DNA from: Actimicrobium antarcticum
GTDB lineage: Bacteria > Pseudomonadota > Gammaproteobacteria > Burkholderiales > Burkholderiaceae_D
NCBI RefSeq assembly: GCF_039536745.1
Contig: NZ_BAAAZE010000001.1
Coordinates: forward strand, 62,001-126,000
Length of the DNA stretch: 64,000 nucleotides
Direction: 5' to 3'
Shown: one piece after another, positions 1 to 7,489 of the stretch
How the letters are laid out: every line of letters starts with the position of its first letter
Numbering within the stretch: position 1 is the stretch's first letter
Notes under the pieces: generated by a model
Told to the model about the DNA's origin: nothing
Seen by the model: only the letters and a program-made list of their open reading frames with translations
The model's database searches: none
Program-made: the position numbers and the translations under genes

Positions 1-1258
1 AGCCGTCGGCATCGGTTGCATTGAACTGCGGCCGATGCAGGTAGCCGCCGAAATTGGAGCAGGCCTGCAACAACAACTGGCCGGGCATACCCGCTGGCAG
101 CTCTGCACCATCGGCATCCACCACTTTCAGTGCAACGCCAGGCAGCGGCAATCCGTCGCTGTTGACCGAGCGCTCGTCGTCGTCATCGCATCGTGTCAGC
201 GTGACCGCGCCGTTTTCGCTCATGCCCCAGGCCGAAATGATCTTGGTGCCCATCGCCATCCGCGCTTTTTCTACCAGCGGCCCCGGAATTGGCGCGCCGG
301 CGCAAAGGAAGGTACGCAAGGTCGGAACGGTATTGCCGGTGTCGGCAACGGTACGGGCCAGGTCACTGAGAAAGGGCGTCGACGCCATCGAAAAGCTGAC
401 GCCGTATTCACGGATCACGGCGACTGCCTTGACTGGATCCCAAATATCTTGCACCACCACGCTGGCCTTGAGCATGATCGGCATCAGCAGCCCGTACATG
501 AATCCGGTCTGGTGCGCCATCGGCGAAGCCATCAACACGACGTCATCAGCATTCAGCGCCAGCCGTTCGGCATAGGGCACGATGTTGGACATCAGCGTGT
601 TAGCCGAATGCATCACTCCCTTTGGTTCACCCGTTGTGCCGGAGGTATAAATCAATTGCGTGACGTCATCCGGCCCCGGTCGTTGCCGGTTCAGGATGTC
701 TGATGCATCAGGCGCCTGCTCCCATGCCGGCTCGCTGAGGAGAACCTCGAAGCTGTTGTTACCACTGCCGCCCACCACGACGACATGCTGCAGATCCGGC
801 AAGGACGGTTGCAAAGCAGTCAGCATCACGTCGAAGTCGCAGCCGCGAAATGTTTTGGGAACGATGATGAGCTTCGCTGCCGCATGCTTGAGCATGAACG
901 ACAGCTCGCGTTCGCGAAAAATATGCATCAGCGGATTGATCACTGCTCCGATGCGCGAACAGGCGAGGTAGGTCAGCGTAAATTGCCACGAGTTGGGTAA
1001 CTGGCAAGCCACCACGTCATTGCGGCCCACGCCCAACCGGGTCAGGCCGACGGCAATGCGATCTGCCATCGCCGCCATGTCGCGGTAGGTAAAACTGATC
1101 GGTGCTGCACCCTCGACGTGGATGGCAGTGAGGGCGATTTTCTCGGGGAAGCTGGCGACGCACTCATCGAGGTAATCGTTGATCGTTTTGTCGTGCCAGA
1201 GTCCCCGGGCAATGCAGGCAGCGCGCCGCGGCGGAATCAGGACAGTATCGAATTCCAT
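1..1258 (-). CDS. aliA: Cyclohexanecarboxylate-CoA ligase (AliA-like), C-terminus beyond window
   Basis: An ANL-superfamily acyl-CoA synthetase that would activate cyclohexanecarboxylate or a similar acid with ATP and CoA in the cytoplasm. About 419 residues are visible, beginning MEFDTVLIPPRRA; the reading frame is open to the window edge. The AMP-binding loop (YTSGTTGEPKG) is intact near residue 205, followed by a WGMSENG motif typical of the adenylate-binding region. The ATG has an AGGAG eight bases upstream. It is the last visible gene of the badH-badI-dehydrogenase operon, 43 bases after the dehydrogenase. The substrate is inferred from these neighbours; the fold is certain, the exact acid is not. 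Confidence 0.85.
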   Translation of the reverse strand, partial: MEFDTVLIPPRRAACIARGLWHDKTINDYLDECVASFPEKIALTAIHVEGAAPISFTYRDMAAMADRIAVGLTRLGVGRNDVVACQLPNSWQFTLTYLACSRIGAVINPLMHIFRERELSFMLKHAAAKLIIVPKTFRGCDFDVMLTALQPSLPDLQHVVVVGGSGNNSFEVLLSEPAWEQAPDASDILNRQRPGPDDVTQLIYTSGTTGEPKGVMHSANTLMSNIVPYAERLALNADDVVLMASPMAHQTGFMYGLLMPIMLKASVVVQDIWDPVKAVAVIREYGVSFSMASTPFLSDLARTVADTGNTVPTLRTFLCAGAPIPGPLVEKARMAMGTKIISAWGMSENGAVTLTRCDDDDERSVNSDGLPLPGVALKVVDADGAELPAGMPGQLLLQACSNFGGYLHRPQFNATDADG

Positions 1259-1301
1259 GACTTGTCTCCTCTAGTTTTCGTGATTGTCTGTCGTGCCAGT
1301 A

Positions 1302-2453
1302 CTAAATCGGAACGGCCGCCCGTCCGGCGCGGGTCCGGGCAACGATCGTTTTCATGATCTGTGCCGTACCATCGCCGATCTGGAAGCCCAGTACGTCGCG
1401 CAAACGCTGCTCCATCAGGCCATGGTCGTAGCCGCCATGGCCAAACATCAGCAGGCACTGATGAATCACGTCGTACGCCAGCTTCGGACCCCACCATTTG
1501 CACATGGCCGCTTCGGCGGTATGCGGTGCACCCTTGTCCTTGAGCCACAGGGTTTGCAGGCACAGCAGGCGTGCGGCCACGACCTGGGTATCCCATTCCG
1601 CGAGAGGATGCGAGACGCCCTGAAAGGCCGATAGGGGTTGGCCAAAAGAGTGTCTTTGTGCGACGTATTCCCAGGTTTCTTCGAGTGCCACGCGCGCCAC
1701 GGCGAGCACCTGCAGTCCGATCAACGCACGAGAGAAGTCGAATCCCTGCATCACCTGAACGAAGCCTTTTCCCTCCTGGCCCAGCAAGTGGTCGACAGGC
1801 ACTTTCACGTTTTCAAAGAACAGGGAGCCGCGACCAATGGCGCGCTGGCCATGGCAGTCGAAGCGGTTACGCGTGATGCCGGGCAAATCCATCGGCACCA
1901 GCACGGCTGATACGCCATGTGCGCCGGATTCCACGGTGCCGGTACGGGCGAACACGACAGCAGCATCGGCCTGGTCGGCCGCAGAAATCGAGGTCTTTTC
2001 GCCGTTTAGCACGTAGTGGTCCCCGACGCGTTCCATTTTCAGGCGCAGGCTGCCTGCATCCGACCCCCCGCGTGGCTCGGTCAGCGCGATGGCGATCAGT
2101 GCCTCGCCTTGTGTCAGCTTTTTCAGCCAGTGCTGGACCACTTCCGGTTTGCCATGGTGCGCCAGGATTTGCCCATTGAGAGACGCCAGCAGGTTGATGT
2201 ACGACAGGCTTAGGTCGGCGCGCGCAATTTCTTCATGGATCACCCCCGCAGCCAGGCAGCCCAGCCCCTGTCCGCCTGACTGCTCCGGTAACTCCGGTGC
2301 GATAAAGCCCATCTGGCCCATCTCGCGCATCAGGGTGCGGTCCAGAACGCGGGTGGTATCGCGTTCGAGGAAGCCGGGCGCCACGCGTCCGACGGCAAAG
2401 CGACGTACGTGCTCTGCCAGCGTCGCGAGATCATCGTCAATGTAGGGATTCAT
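1302..2453 (-). CDS. aliB: Acyl-CoA dehydrogenase of the alicyclic acid operon (AliB-like)
   Basis: A 383-residue FAD-dependent acyl-CoA dehydrogenase with N-terminal helical, middle beta (ALTEPRGGSDAGS) and C-terminal helical domains. In this operon it probably oxidises cyclohexanecarboxyl-CoA to the cyclohexene form. An in-frame extension upstream exists, but the ATG used here has AGGAG just before it and yields a normal family length. Near the C-terminus the segment IGDGTAQIM places Asp361 where MCAD-type enzymes carry the catalytic Glu of YEGT; some subfamilies keep the base elsewhere, so this alone does not prove an altered mechanism. It lies 55 bases after badI. AliB versus BadJ cannot be separated by eye. 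Confidence 0.8.
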   Translation of the reverse strand: MNPYIDDDLATLAEHVRRFAVGRVAPGFLERDTTRVLDRTLMREMGQMGFIAPELPEQSGGQGLGCLAAGVIHEEIARADLSLSYINLLASLNGQILAHHGKPEVVQHWLKKLTQGEALIAIALTEPRGGSDAGSLRLKMERVGDHYVLNGEKTSISAADQADAAVVFARTGTVESGAHGVSAVLVPMDLPGITRNRFDCHGQRAIGRGSLFFENVKVPVDHLLGQEGKGFVQVMQGFDFSRALIGLQVLAVARVALEETWEYVAQRHSFGQPLSAFQGVSHPLAEWDTQVVAARLLCLQTLWLKDKGAPHTAEAAMCKWWGPKLAYDVIHQCLLMFGHGGYDHGLMEQRLRDVLGFQIGDGTAQIMKTIVARTRAGRAAVPI

Positions 2454-2508
2454 GTTGTCTCCTGTCTGACACCGCGCTGCATGGGCGGGTGCGGATTTTA
2501 TGGGCGTG

Positions 2509-3291
2509 TTATTTCGCAAACTTGCGGAAGTCGGGTTTGCGCTTTTCCTTGAGGGCATTGACACCTTCGCGCGACTCTTCGGTGTCGTAATACAGTTTGA
2601 GTGCGTACATGCCCAACCCGGCAATGCCGGCCTGGTGTGCGGTGTCGGCGTTGAAGCTGCGCTTGGCAATGGCCAGCGCGGTCGGACTGCGTTCGCAGAT
2701 TTCTTCGGCCCACTTCTGCACTTCGGCATCGAGCTGGTCATGCGGTACGCAGATGTTGGCCAGGCCCATGGCAACCGCTTCGGCTCCAGAGTAACGACGA
2801 TTCAGGTACCAGATCTCGCGCGCCTTTTTTTCGCCGACCACGCGGGCCAGGAAAGCAGTGCCGTAGCCCGGATCGACCGAACCCATCTTCGGGCCAACCT
2901 GACCGAACTGGGCCTTGTCGGAACAGATCGTCAGGTCGCAAATCGTGCAGATGACGTTGCCGCCACCGATGGCAAAGCCCTGGACGCGGGCGATCACCGG
3001 CTTGGGTACATCACGGATTGCGTTGTGTAATTCTTCCATCGGCAACCCGATGGTGCCGCGACCGTCGTAATTGCCGTTGTGGGCAGACTGGTCGCCACCG
3101 GTACAAAACGCCCGGTCGCCGGCACCGGCCAGTACGATCGCACCGACGCTGCGGTCGTAGCCGGCCTTGTTCAACGCCCTGATGATCTCATCGCAGGTCT
3201 GGCCGCGGAACGAGTTCATCTTCTCCGGGCGGTTGATGGTGATCCAGGCGGCGCCATTGCGTACTTCGTAAAGAATGTCTTCGTATTCCAT
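2509..3291 (-). CDS. badI: 2-ketocyclohexanecarboxyl-CoA hydrolase BadI
   Basis: A 260-residue crotonase-fold protein closest to the MenB/BadI branch; BadI cleaves the ring of 2-ketocyclohexanecarboxyl-CoA to pimelyl-CoA. Visible features are NRPEKMNSF at the N-terminus, the GDQSAHNGNYDGRG oxyanion-region segment, GFAIGGGN, and GPKMGSVDPGYG, which resembles MenB rather than enoyl-CoA hydratases. The length equals that known for BadI of Rhodopseudomonas palustris. A GGAG-like site precedes the ATG. It follows the dehydrogenase badH by 42 bases, the expected partner providing its substrate. Confidence 0.88.
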   Translation of the reverse strand: MEYEDILYEVRNGAAWITINRPEKMNSFRGQTCDEIIRALNKAGYDRSVGAIVLAGAGDRAFCTGGDQSAHNGNYDGRGTIGLPMEELHNAIRDVPKPVIARVQGFAIGGGNVICTICDLTICSDKAQFGQVGPKMGSVDPGYGTAFLARVVGEKKAREIWYLNRRYSGAEAVAMGLANICVPHDQLDAEVQKWAEEICERSPTALAIAKRSFNADTAHQAGIAGLGMYALKLYYDTEESREGVNALKEKRKPDFRKFAK

Positions 3292-3333
3292 GGTGATCTC
3301 CGATGATTTGTTGAAAGTATTGGGGCGGCGAAC

Positions 3334-4101
3334 CTAGCCGTTCATCGTCAGGCCGCCGGACACGCTCAGGACCTGGCCGGTGATGAATGCCGCGTCGTCG
3401 CTGGCGAAGAACGCAATCGCGCCGGGCAAGTCGTCGGGCTGGCCGATGCGGCCCAGCGGAATAGCGCGGGTGAAGGCTTCCATCAACTTCTCCGGGTTGC
3501 CGGCGCCTTCCTTGTAGTCGGCAAACAGTGCGGTATCGGTCGGACCCGGACACACGACGTTGACGGTGATTCCGTGCCGCGCATGTTCGCGGGCGATGGT
3601 CTTGGAAAACGAAACCAGGCCACCCTTGCACGCCGCGTACACCGCTTCGCCGGAAGAGCCGACCCGCGCCGCATCCGACGCGATGTTCACGATGCGCCCC
3701 TTTTTGCGCGCGGCCATGCCGGGCAAGACTGCGTGATGCATGTGCAGTGCGCCGGTCAAATTAATCGCGATCAGCCTGGCCCATTGCGCCGGCTCGGTCT
3801 TGGTAAACGGTTTGAACACGTCCCATCCGGCGTTGTTGATCAGGATGTCGATGGGCCCGAGCTGGCTCTCGGCTGCGGCGACGGCTTCATCGACTTCGGC
3901 CCGCTCGGTGATATCGCATTTGAACGCCATTGCCACGCCACCCGTTTCGACGATGCCTGCGGCAACGCGCTGCGCCGCTTCGATGTTCATGTCGAACACG
4001 GCTACACGGGCACCTTCCTGCGCAAAGCGCCGGCACGTCGCGCCACCGATACCGCCGCCGCCGCCAGTGACGATTGCCGTCTTTCCATCGAGTCGTTGCA
4101 T
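3334..4101 (-). CDS. badH: 2-hydroxycyclohexanecarboxyl-CoA dehydrogenase BadH (SDR family)
   Basis: A 255-residue short-chain dehydrogenase, the same length as BadH, which oxidises 2-hydroxycyclohexanecarboxyl-CoA with NAD. The start MQRLDGKTAIVTGGGGGIGG carries the TGxxxGIG cofactor loop; NNAG and the active-site Ser with YAACK follow. An ATG 33 bases further upstream is in frame but has no ribosome site, whereas this ATG has GGTGGAG at good spacing. It is the first gene of the operon and faces badR across the palindromic operator, so it is probably repressed by that MarR protein until an alicyclic CoA ester accumulates. Confidence 0.88.
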   Translation of the reverse strand: MQRLDGKTAIVTGGGGGIGGATCRRFAQEGARVAVFDMNIEAAQRVAAGIVETGGVAMAFKCDITERAEVDEAVAAAESQLGPIDILINNAGWDVFKPFTKTEPAQWARLIAINLTGALHMHHAVLPGMAARKKGRIVNIASDAARVGSSGEAVYAACKGGLVSFSKTIAREHARHGITVNVVCPGPTDTALFADYKEGAGNPEKLMEAFTRAIPLGRIGQPDDLPGAIAFFASDDAAFITGQVLSVSGGLTMNG

Positions 4102-4165
4102 CGTTTTCTCCACCAAAGTTATCGAGGTTGACATGCTGAGGCACTGCGTAATAGTTGCGTCAAAA

Positions 4166-4187
4166 ATACGTCAATACCTTGACGTAT
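4166..4187. promoter_or_regulatory. Palindromic operator between badH and badR
   Basis: A perfect inverted repeat with 9-base arms ATACGTCAA and TTGACGTAT around a 4-base spacer TACC. Each arm supplies a TTGACG hexamer that could serve as a -35 element, one for each direction of the divergent operons. The size and symmetry suit a MarR-family dimer. Binding by the neighbouring BadR-like protein is inferred from position. Confidence 0.7.
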
Positions 4188-4285
4188 ATTAGGTGACCGT
4201 ATTTGTTTAGGCAAGAGGTGCGATAGAATTAACGTAAACATATTGACTAATTAAATCGCGCAGCCAATTTCGCAGGAACAACCCA

Positions 4286-4300
4286 ATGAAGATGCCATGA
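4286..4300 (+). other. Four-codon leader ORF overlapping the badR start
   Basis: ATG AAG ATG CCA TGA encodes MKMP and ends in an ATGA overlap with the badR start. The best ribosome site in the region (AGGAA at 4274-4278) is correctly spaced for this leader and about 20 bases from the badR ATG. Translation of badR may therefore be coupled to the leader. Chance cannot be excluded for so short a frame. Confidence 0.35.
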
Positions 4301-4806
4301 AGCCAGTCAACACCAGCGTTTCAAACAATGCCACCCGCAACGAACTGGCCAATCGTCTGTTCTTCCGTTTATACCAATGTGCAAATATGTTGCATAAAAC
4401 AGGCACCCGTGCCGTTGAGGATCTCGGTCTGACGACGCAGCAATGGGCCGTGCTCGGCGCGTTGTCGCGTCCCGATGTGGCGGACGGAATGAGCGTGGGT
4501 GATCTCGCCCGCTACCTGCTCGTGAGTCGTCAGAACTTGTCAGGCTTGATCAGCCGGATGGAGCGCGACGGCCATCTCAGCAGTGATCAGGACGGACGCG
4601 ACAAACGCTCACGACTGATCACCATGACCGCATCCGGACACGATGTCTGGAACAACAAAGCGATACCGAGAATCAACACCTACTACGAGCAAGCGCTGGC
4701 GGACTTTTCGGTGAGCGATATGACCCACACCTTGCACTACATGCTCAAGATGCTGGACAACATGAAGCGAGTAGATGAGGAGGGGCCGGCGGGAGACGCA
4801 GGGTAG
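4297..4806 (+). CDS. badR: MarR-family transcriptional regulator (BadR-like)
   Basis: A 169-residue MarR-type winged-helix protein. The recognition helix region (SVGDLARYLLVSRQNLSGLISRMERDGHL) and the wing (DQDGRDKRSRLITMT) lie at about residues 65-115. It diverges from the badH operon with a palindrome in between, the arrangement expected of the BadR repressor of cyclohexanecarboxylate genes in Rhodopseudomonas palustris. The identity as BadR rests on family plus location. The start lacks its own well-spaced ribosome site and overlaps a four-codon leader. Confidence 0.8.
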   Translation: MKPVNTSVSNNATRNELANRLFFRLYQCANMLHKTGTRAVEDLGLTTQQWAVLGALSRPDVADGMSVGDLARYLLVSRQNLSGLISRMERDGHLSSDQDGRDKRSRLITMTASGHDVWNNKAIPRINTYYEQALADFSVSDMTHTLHYMLKMLDNMKRVDEEGPAGDAG

Positions 4807-4947
4807 CTTTACCGCACCTGCACCTGCATTGCCTTTCACGACCTGAGACCGGAACAAGGCAGGCAATCTCATGCAATCCCAAACGCTCGGTTATACTTGC
4901 CGCCCCTTGAAGTCCGTAGTGAACCGCAATGAAGTGAGGCAAGTGCA

Positions 4948-5583
4948 GTGACGTACAGCGTGAAAGAAATTTTCTATACCTTGCAGGGCGAGGGCACGCA
5001 CGCCGGTCGGCCTGCCGTGTTTTGCCGCTTTGCCGGGTGCAATCTCTGGACCGGCCGCGAGAGTGATCGCGCCACGGCGGTCTGCCAGTTTTGCGATACC
5101 GATTTCGTCGGCACCGATGGCGTCATGGGTGGAAAATTTGCCGATGCAGCATCGCTGGCCGCCACCGTCAACAGCTTGTGGCCGGCAGATTATCCGGCCA
5201 GCAAATTCATCGTCATCACCGGCGGCGAACCGATGCTGCAACTCGATAGTGCCTTGATCGACGCCTTGCACGCGCAGGGATTCATGATCGCCATCGAAAC
5301 CAACGGCACCTTGCCGGTGCCCGCCGAGGTCGACTGGATTTGCGTCAGCCCGAAAATGGGCAGCAAGCTGGTTCAGCGCAGCGGCAACGAATTGAAGGTC
5401 GTCATTCCGCAGCTCGGGCAGGATTTGCTGATGTATGAATCGCTGGACTTCGAACACTTTTATCTGCAGCCGATGGATAGCCCGACGGCGGCCCGCAATA
5501 CCGAACGCGCAATCGATCATTGCAAGCGCCACCCGAAGTGGAAGCTGAGTGTGCAAACCCATAAAATCTTACAGATACCGTAA
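4948..5583 (+). CDS. queE: 7-carboxy-7-deazaguanine synthase QueE
   Basis: A radical SAM enzyme that converts 6-carboxy-tetrahydropterin to 7-carboxy-7-deazaguanine in queuosine precursor synthesis. The 211-residue protein begins MTYSVKEIFYTLQGEGTHAGRPA. The cluster cysteines are spaced CX14CX2C (GCN ... CQFCDTDF), the variant known from Burkholderia QueE, rather than the usual CX3CX2C. ITGGEP follows as the SAM-binding motif. The start is GTG with GAGG nine bases upstream. It is the first gene of queE-queD-tadA-ldcA, four bases before queD. Confidence 0.93.
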   Translation: MTYSVKEIFYTLQGEGTHAGRPAVFCRFAGCNLWTGRESDRATAVCQFCDTDFVGTDGVMGGKFADAASLAATVNSLWPADYPASKFIVITGGEPMLQLDSALIDALHAQGFMIAIETNGTLPVPAEVDWICVSPKMGSKLVQRSGNELKVVIPQLGQDLLMYESLDFEHFYLQPMDSPTAARNTERAIDHCKRHPKWKLSVQTHKILQIP

Positions 5584-5587
5584 CGCC

Positions 5588-6034
5588 ATGCTGACTATTA
5601 CCCGCAAACTCGAATTCGACGCCGGTCACCGGATTCCCGACCACAAGAGCCAGTGCCGCAATCTGCATGGCCATCGCTACACACTCGAAATCACACTTAC
5701 TGGCGGTGTGGTTGCCGCCGATGGCGCTTCCGATAACGGCATGATCATGGATTTTTCCGATGTCAAGACACTGGCCAAGCAAGCGCTGGTCGATGTCTGG
5801 GATCATGCCTTCCTGGTCTATGAAAAAGACGACGCGGTACGCGCGTTCCTTGACAGCCTGCCAGATCACAAAACCGTGGTGCTGCCGCTCGTGCCCACGG
5901 TTGAAAACCTGGCCCGGATTGCCTTCGATATATTGAAGGCGACCTACACCGACAACTTCGGTACCGGCCTCACGCTGCACAAGATCAAGCTCTACGAAAC
6001 ACCGAACTGCTGGGCCGAAGTCGTCCATGGATGA
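5588..6034 (+). CDS. queD: 6-carboxy-5,6,7,8-tetrahydropterin synthase QueD
   Basis: A 148-residue member of the 6-pyruvoyl-tetrahydropterin synthase family, making the substrate of QueE from dihydroneopterin triphosphate. The zinc histidines are in FDAGHR and NLHGHRY, with the catalytic Cys in KSQCRNLHGH. A catalytic Glu region (PTVENLA) and a C-terminal KLYETPNCWAEV typical of the family are present. The ATG four bases after queE fits family length better than an in-frame extension overlapping queE. It overlaps tadA by eight bases, so the genes are surely cotranscribed. Confidence 0.93.
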   Translation: MLTITRKLEFDAGHRIPDHKSQCRNLHGHRYTLEITLTGGVVAADGASDNGMIMDFSDVKTLAKQALVDVWDHAFLVYEKDDAVRAFLDSLPDHKTVVLPLVPTVENLARIAFDILKATYTDNFGTGLTLHKIKLYETPNCWAEVVHG

Positions 6035-6512
6035 TGCGGTTTACATGCGCCTGGCCATGGATCAGGCCCACAATGCCTGGGCGTTGGGCGAGGTGCCAGT
6101 CGGTGCGGTGCTGGTGAAAGACGGGCAAGTGGTGGCGACCGGCTTCAACCAGTCGATCGGCACCCATGACCCGACCGCGCATGCCGAGATCATGGCCTTG
6201 CGCGCCGGCGCTGCATTGCTGGGCAATTACCGGTTGCCGGGCTGCGAATTGTTTGTCACGCTGGAGCCCTGTGCGATGTGCGCCGGTGCCATGATGCATG
6301 CGCGCCTGGCGCGGGTGGTCTACGGCGCCAGCGATCCGAAAACCGGTTGTTGCGGTTCGGTCACCGACCTGTTCGCGCAGCAACAACTGAATCACCATAC
6401 CGGCCTCGTCGGCGGCGTACTGGCCGACGCCTGCAGCAAGCTGCTGAAGGACTTTTTTGCCGAACGGCGACTGGCGCAAAAACCGGCTGCCACAGGAGTT
6501 GCCAGTGACTGA
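6027..6512 (+). CDS. tadA: tRNA-specific adenosine deaminase TadA
   Basis: A 161-residue cytidine/deoxycytidylate deaminase-fold enzyme that makes inosine at the wobble position of tRNA-Arg. The zinc site is complete: THDPTAHAEIMAL supplies His and catalytic Glu, and EPCAMCAGAMM the two cysteines. MHARLARVVYGASDPKTG is the family's tRNA-contact region. The start overlaps queD, and its last codons overlap the GTG of ldcA. The gene is normally essential. Confidence 0.93.
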   Translation: MDDAVYMRLAMDQAHNAWALGEVPVGAVLVKDGQVVATGFNQSIGTHDPTAHAEIMALRAGAALLGNYRLPGCELFVTLEPCAMCAGAMMHARLARVVYGASDPKTGCCGSVTDLFAQQQLNHHTGLVGGVLADACSKLLKDFFAERRLAQKPAATGVASD

Positions 6513-7419
6513 ATCGATCGGCATTGCGCTGGTTGCACCAAGCGGTTACGCGCCTGATGCCGAGTCTGTCGAGCGCGCCATCGTGCGTTTGCAGGTGGCA
6601 GGTTTTCGCGTGATTCGCCATTTCGCGGCGGCTGAAAAAAGCGAGCGCTTCGGCGCTACCGATGTGCAGCGGGTGGCGCACCTGCATGCGGCAGCCAGCG
6701 ACCCGGCGGTCGATCTCGTGCTGGCCCTGCGCGGAGGGTACGGACTGTCGCGCATTTTGCCGCAACTTGATTGGCCATTGCTGGCAGCGAGCGGCAAACT
6801 CTTCGTTGGCCATAGCGATTTCACCGCGTTCCAGATGGGTTTGCTGGCACAGACCGGCGCGATCAGTTTTGCCGGGCCGATGTTGTGCGATGACTTCACG
6901 CGTGCGCCGGCCAGCCAATTCACGCAGGAGCATTGCTGGCAATGTCTGACCAGCCCGCGCACTGTGGTGCAGGTCGATCAAGACGATAGTCCTCCTGTCA
7001 ATGCCAGCGGCACCCTGTTTGGCGGCAATCTGGCGATGGTCGCCCACCTGGTCGGCACGCCGTACCTGCCACGGATTGATGGCGGCATCCTGTTTCTCGA
7101 AGACATCAACGAGCATCCGTTCCGGGTCGAGCGCATGCTGCTGCAACTGCTGCATGCGGGGGTGCTGGCGAACCAGAGTGCCATCGTGCTGGGCGACTTT
7201 TCCGGCTACAAGCTGAGCGAGATCGACAATGGTTTTTGCTTCGAATCGATGTTGGCGCGCCTGCGCGCAATCTTGCCCGTGCCGGTCCTGACCGGCCTGC
7301 CATTCGGGCACATCGTCGACAAGGTGACCTTGCCGGTCGGCGCACCGGCCACGCTGGTGGGCAACGCCCGCGGCTGGACGCTATCGGTCTCCGGCTATCC
7401 CACCTTGGCGCCGCAATAG
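6505..7419 (+). CDS. ldcA: Muramoyltetrapeptide LD-carboxypeptidase (S66 family)
   Basis: A 304-residue S66 serine peptidase that trims the terminal D-Ala from murein tetrapeptides in the cytoplasm during peptidoglycan recycling. The catalytic serine sits in GHSDFTAF, with the Glu in FLEDINE and the His in LPFGHIVDK. I place the start at GTG, with AGGAG six bases upstream, giving VTESIGIALVAPSGYAPD, which matches the family N-terminus. An ATG 48 bases earlier is in frame inside tadA but has no ribosome site. The overlap with tadA suggests translational coupling. Confidence 0.88.
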   Translation: MTESIGIALVAPSGYAPDAESVERAIVRLQVAGFRVIRHFAAAEKSERFGATDVQRVAHLHAAASDPAVDLVLALRGGYGLSRILPQLDWPLLAASGKLFVGHSDFTAFQMGLLAQTGAISFAGPMLCDDFTRAPASQFTQEHCWQCLTSPRTVVQVDQDDSPPVNASGTLFGGNLAMVAHLVGTPYLPRIDGGILFLEDINEHPFRVERMLLQLLHAGVLANQSAIVLGDFSGYKLSEIDNGFCFESMLARLRAILPVPVLTGLPFGHIVDKVTLPVGAPATLVGNARGWTLSVSGYPTLAPQ

Positions 7420-7489
7420 CCCGGATTGCGGCGGCCGGCGATGGTAAAATGCGCCCTAAATTTCAAATACGTTCGTAAGGATTTCTTCA

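Noticed and set aside
4807..4947. preQ1 riboswitch before queE
   Set aside because: No compact C-rich hairpin with an A-rich tail was found; queE-queD usually lack one in this group.
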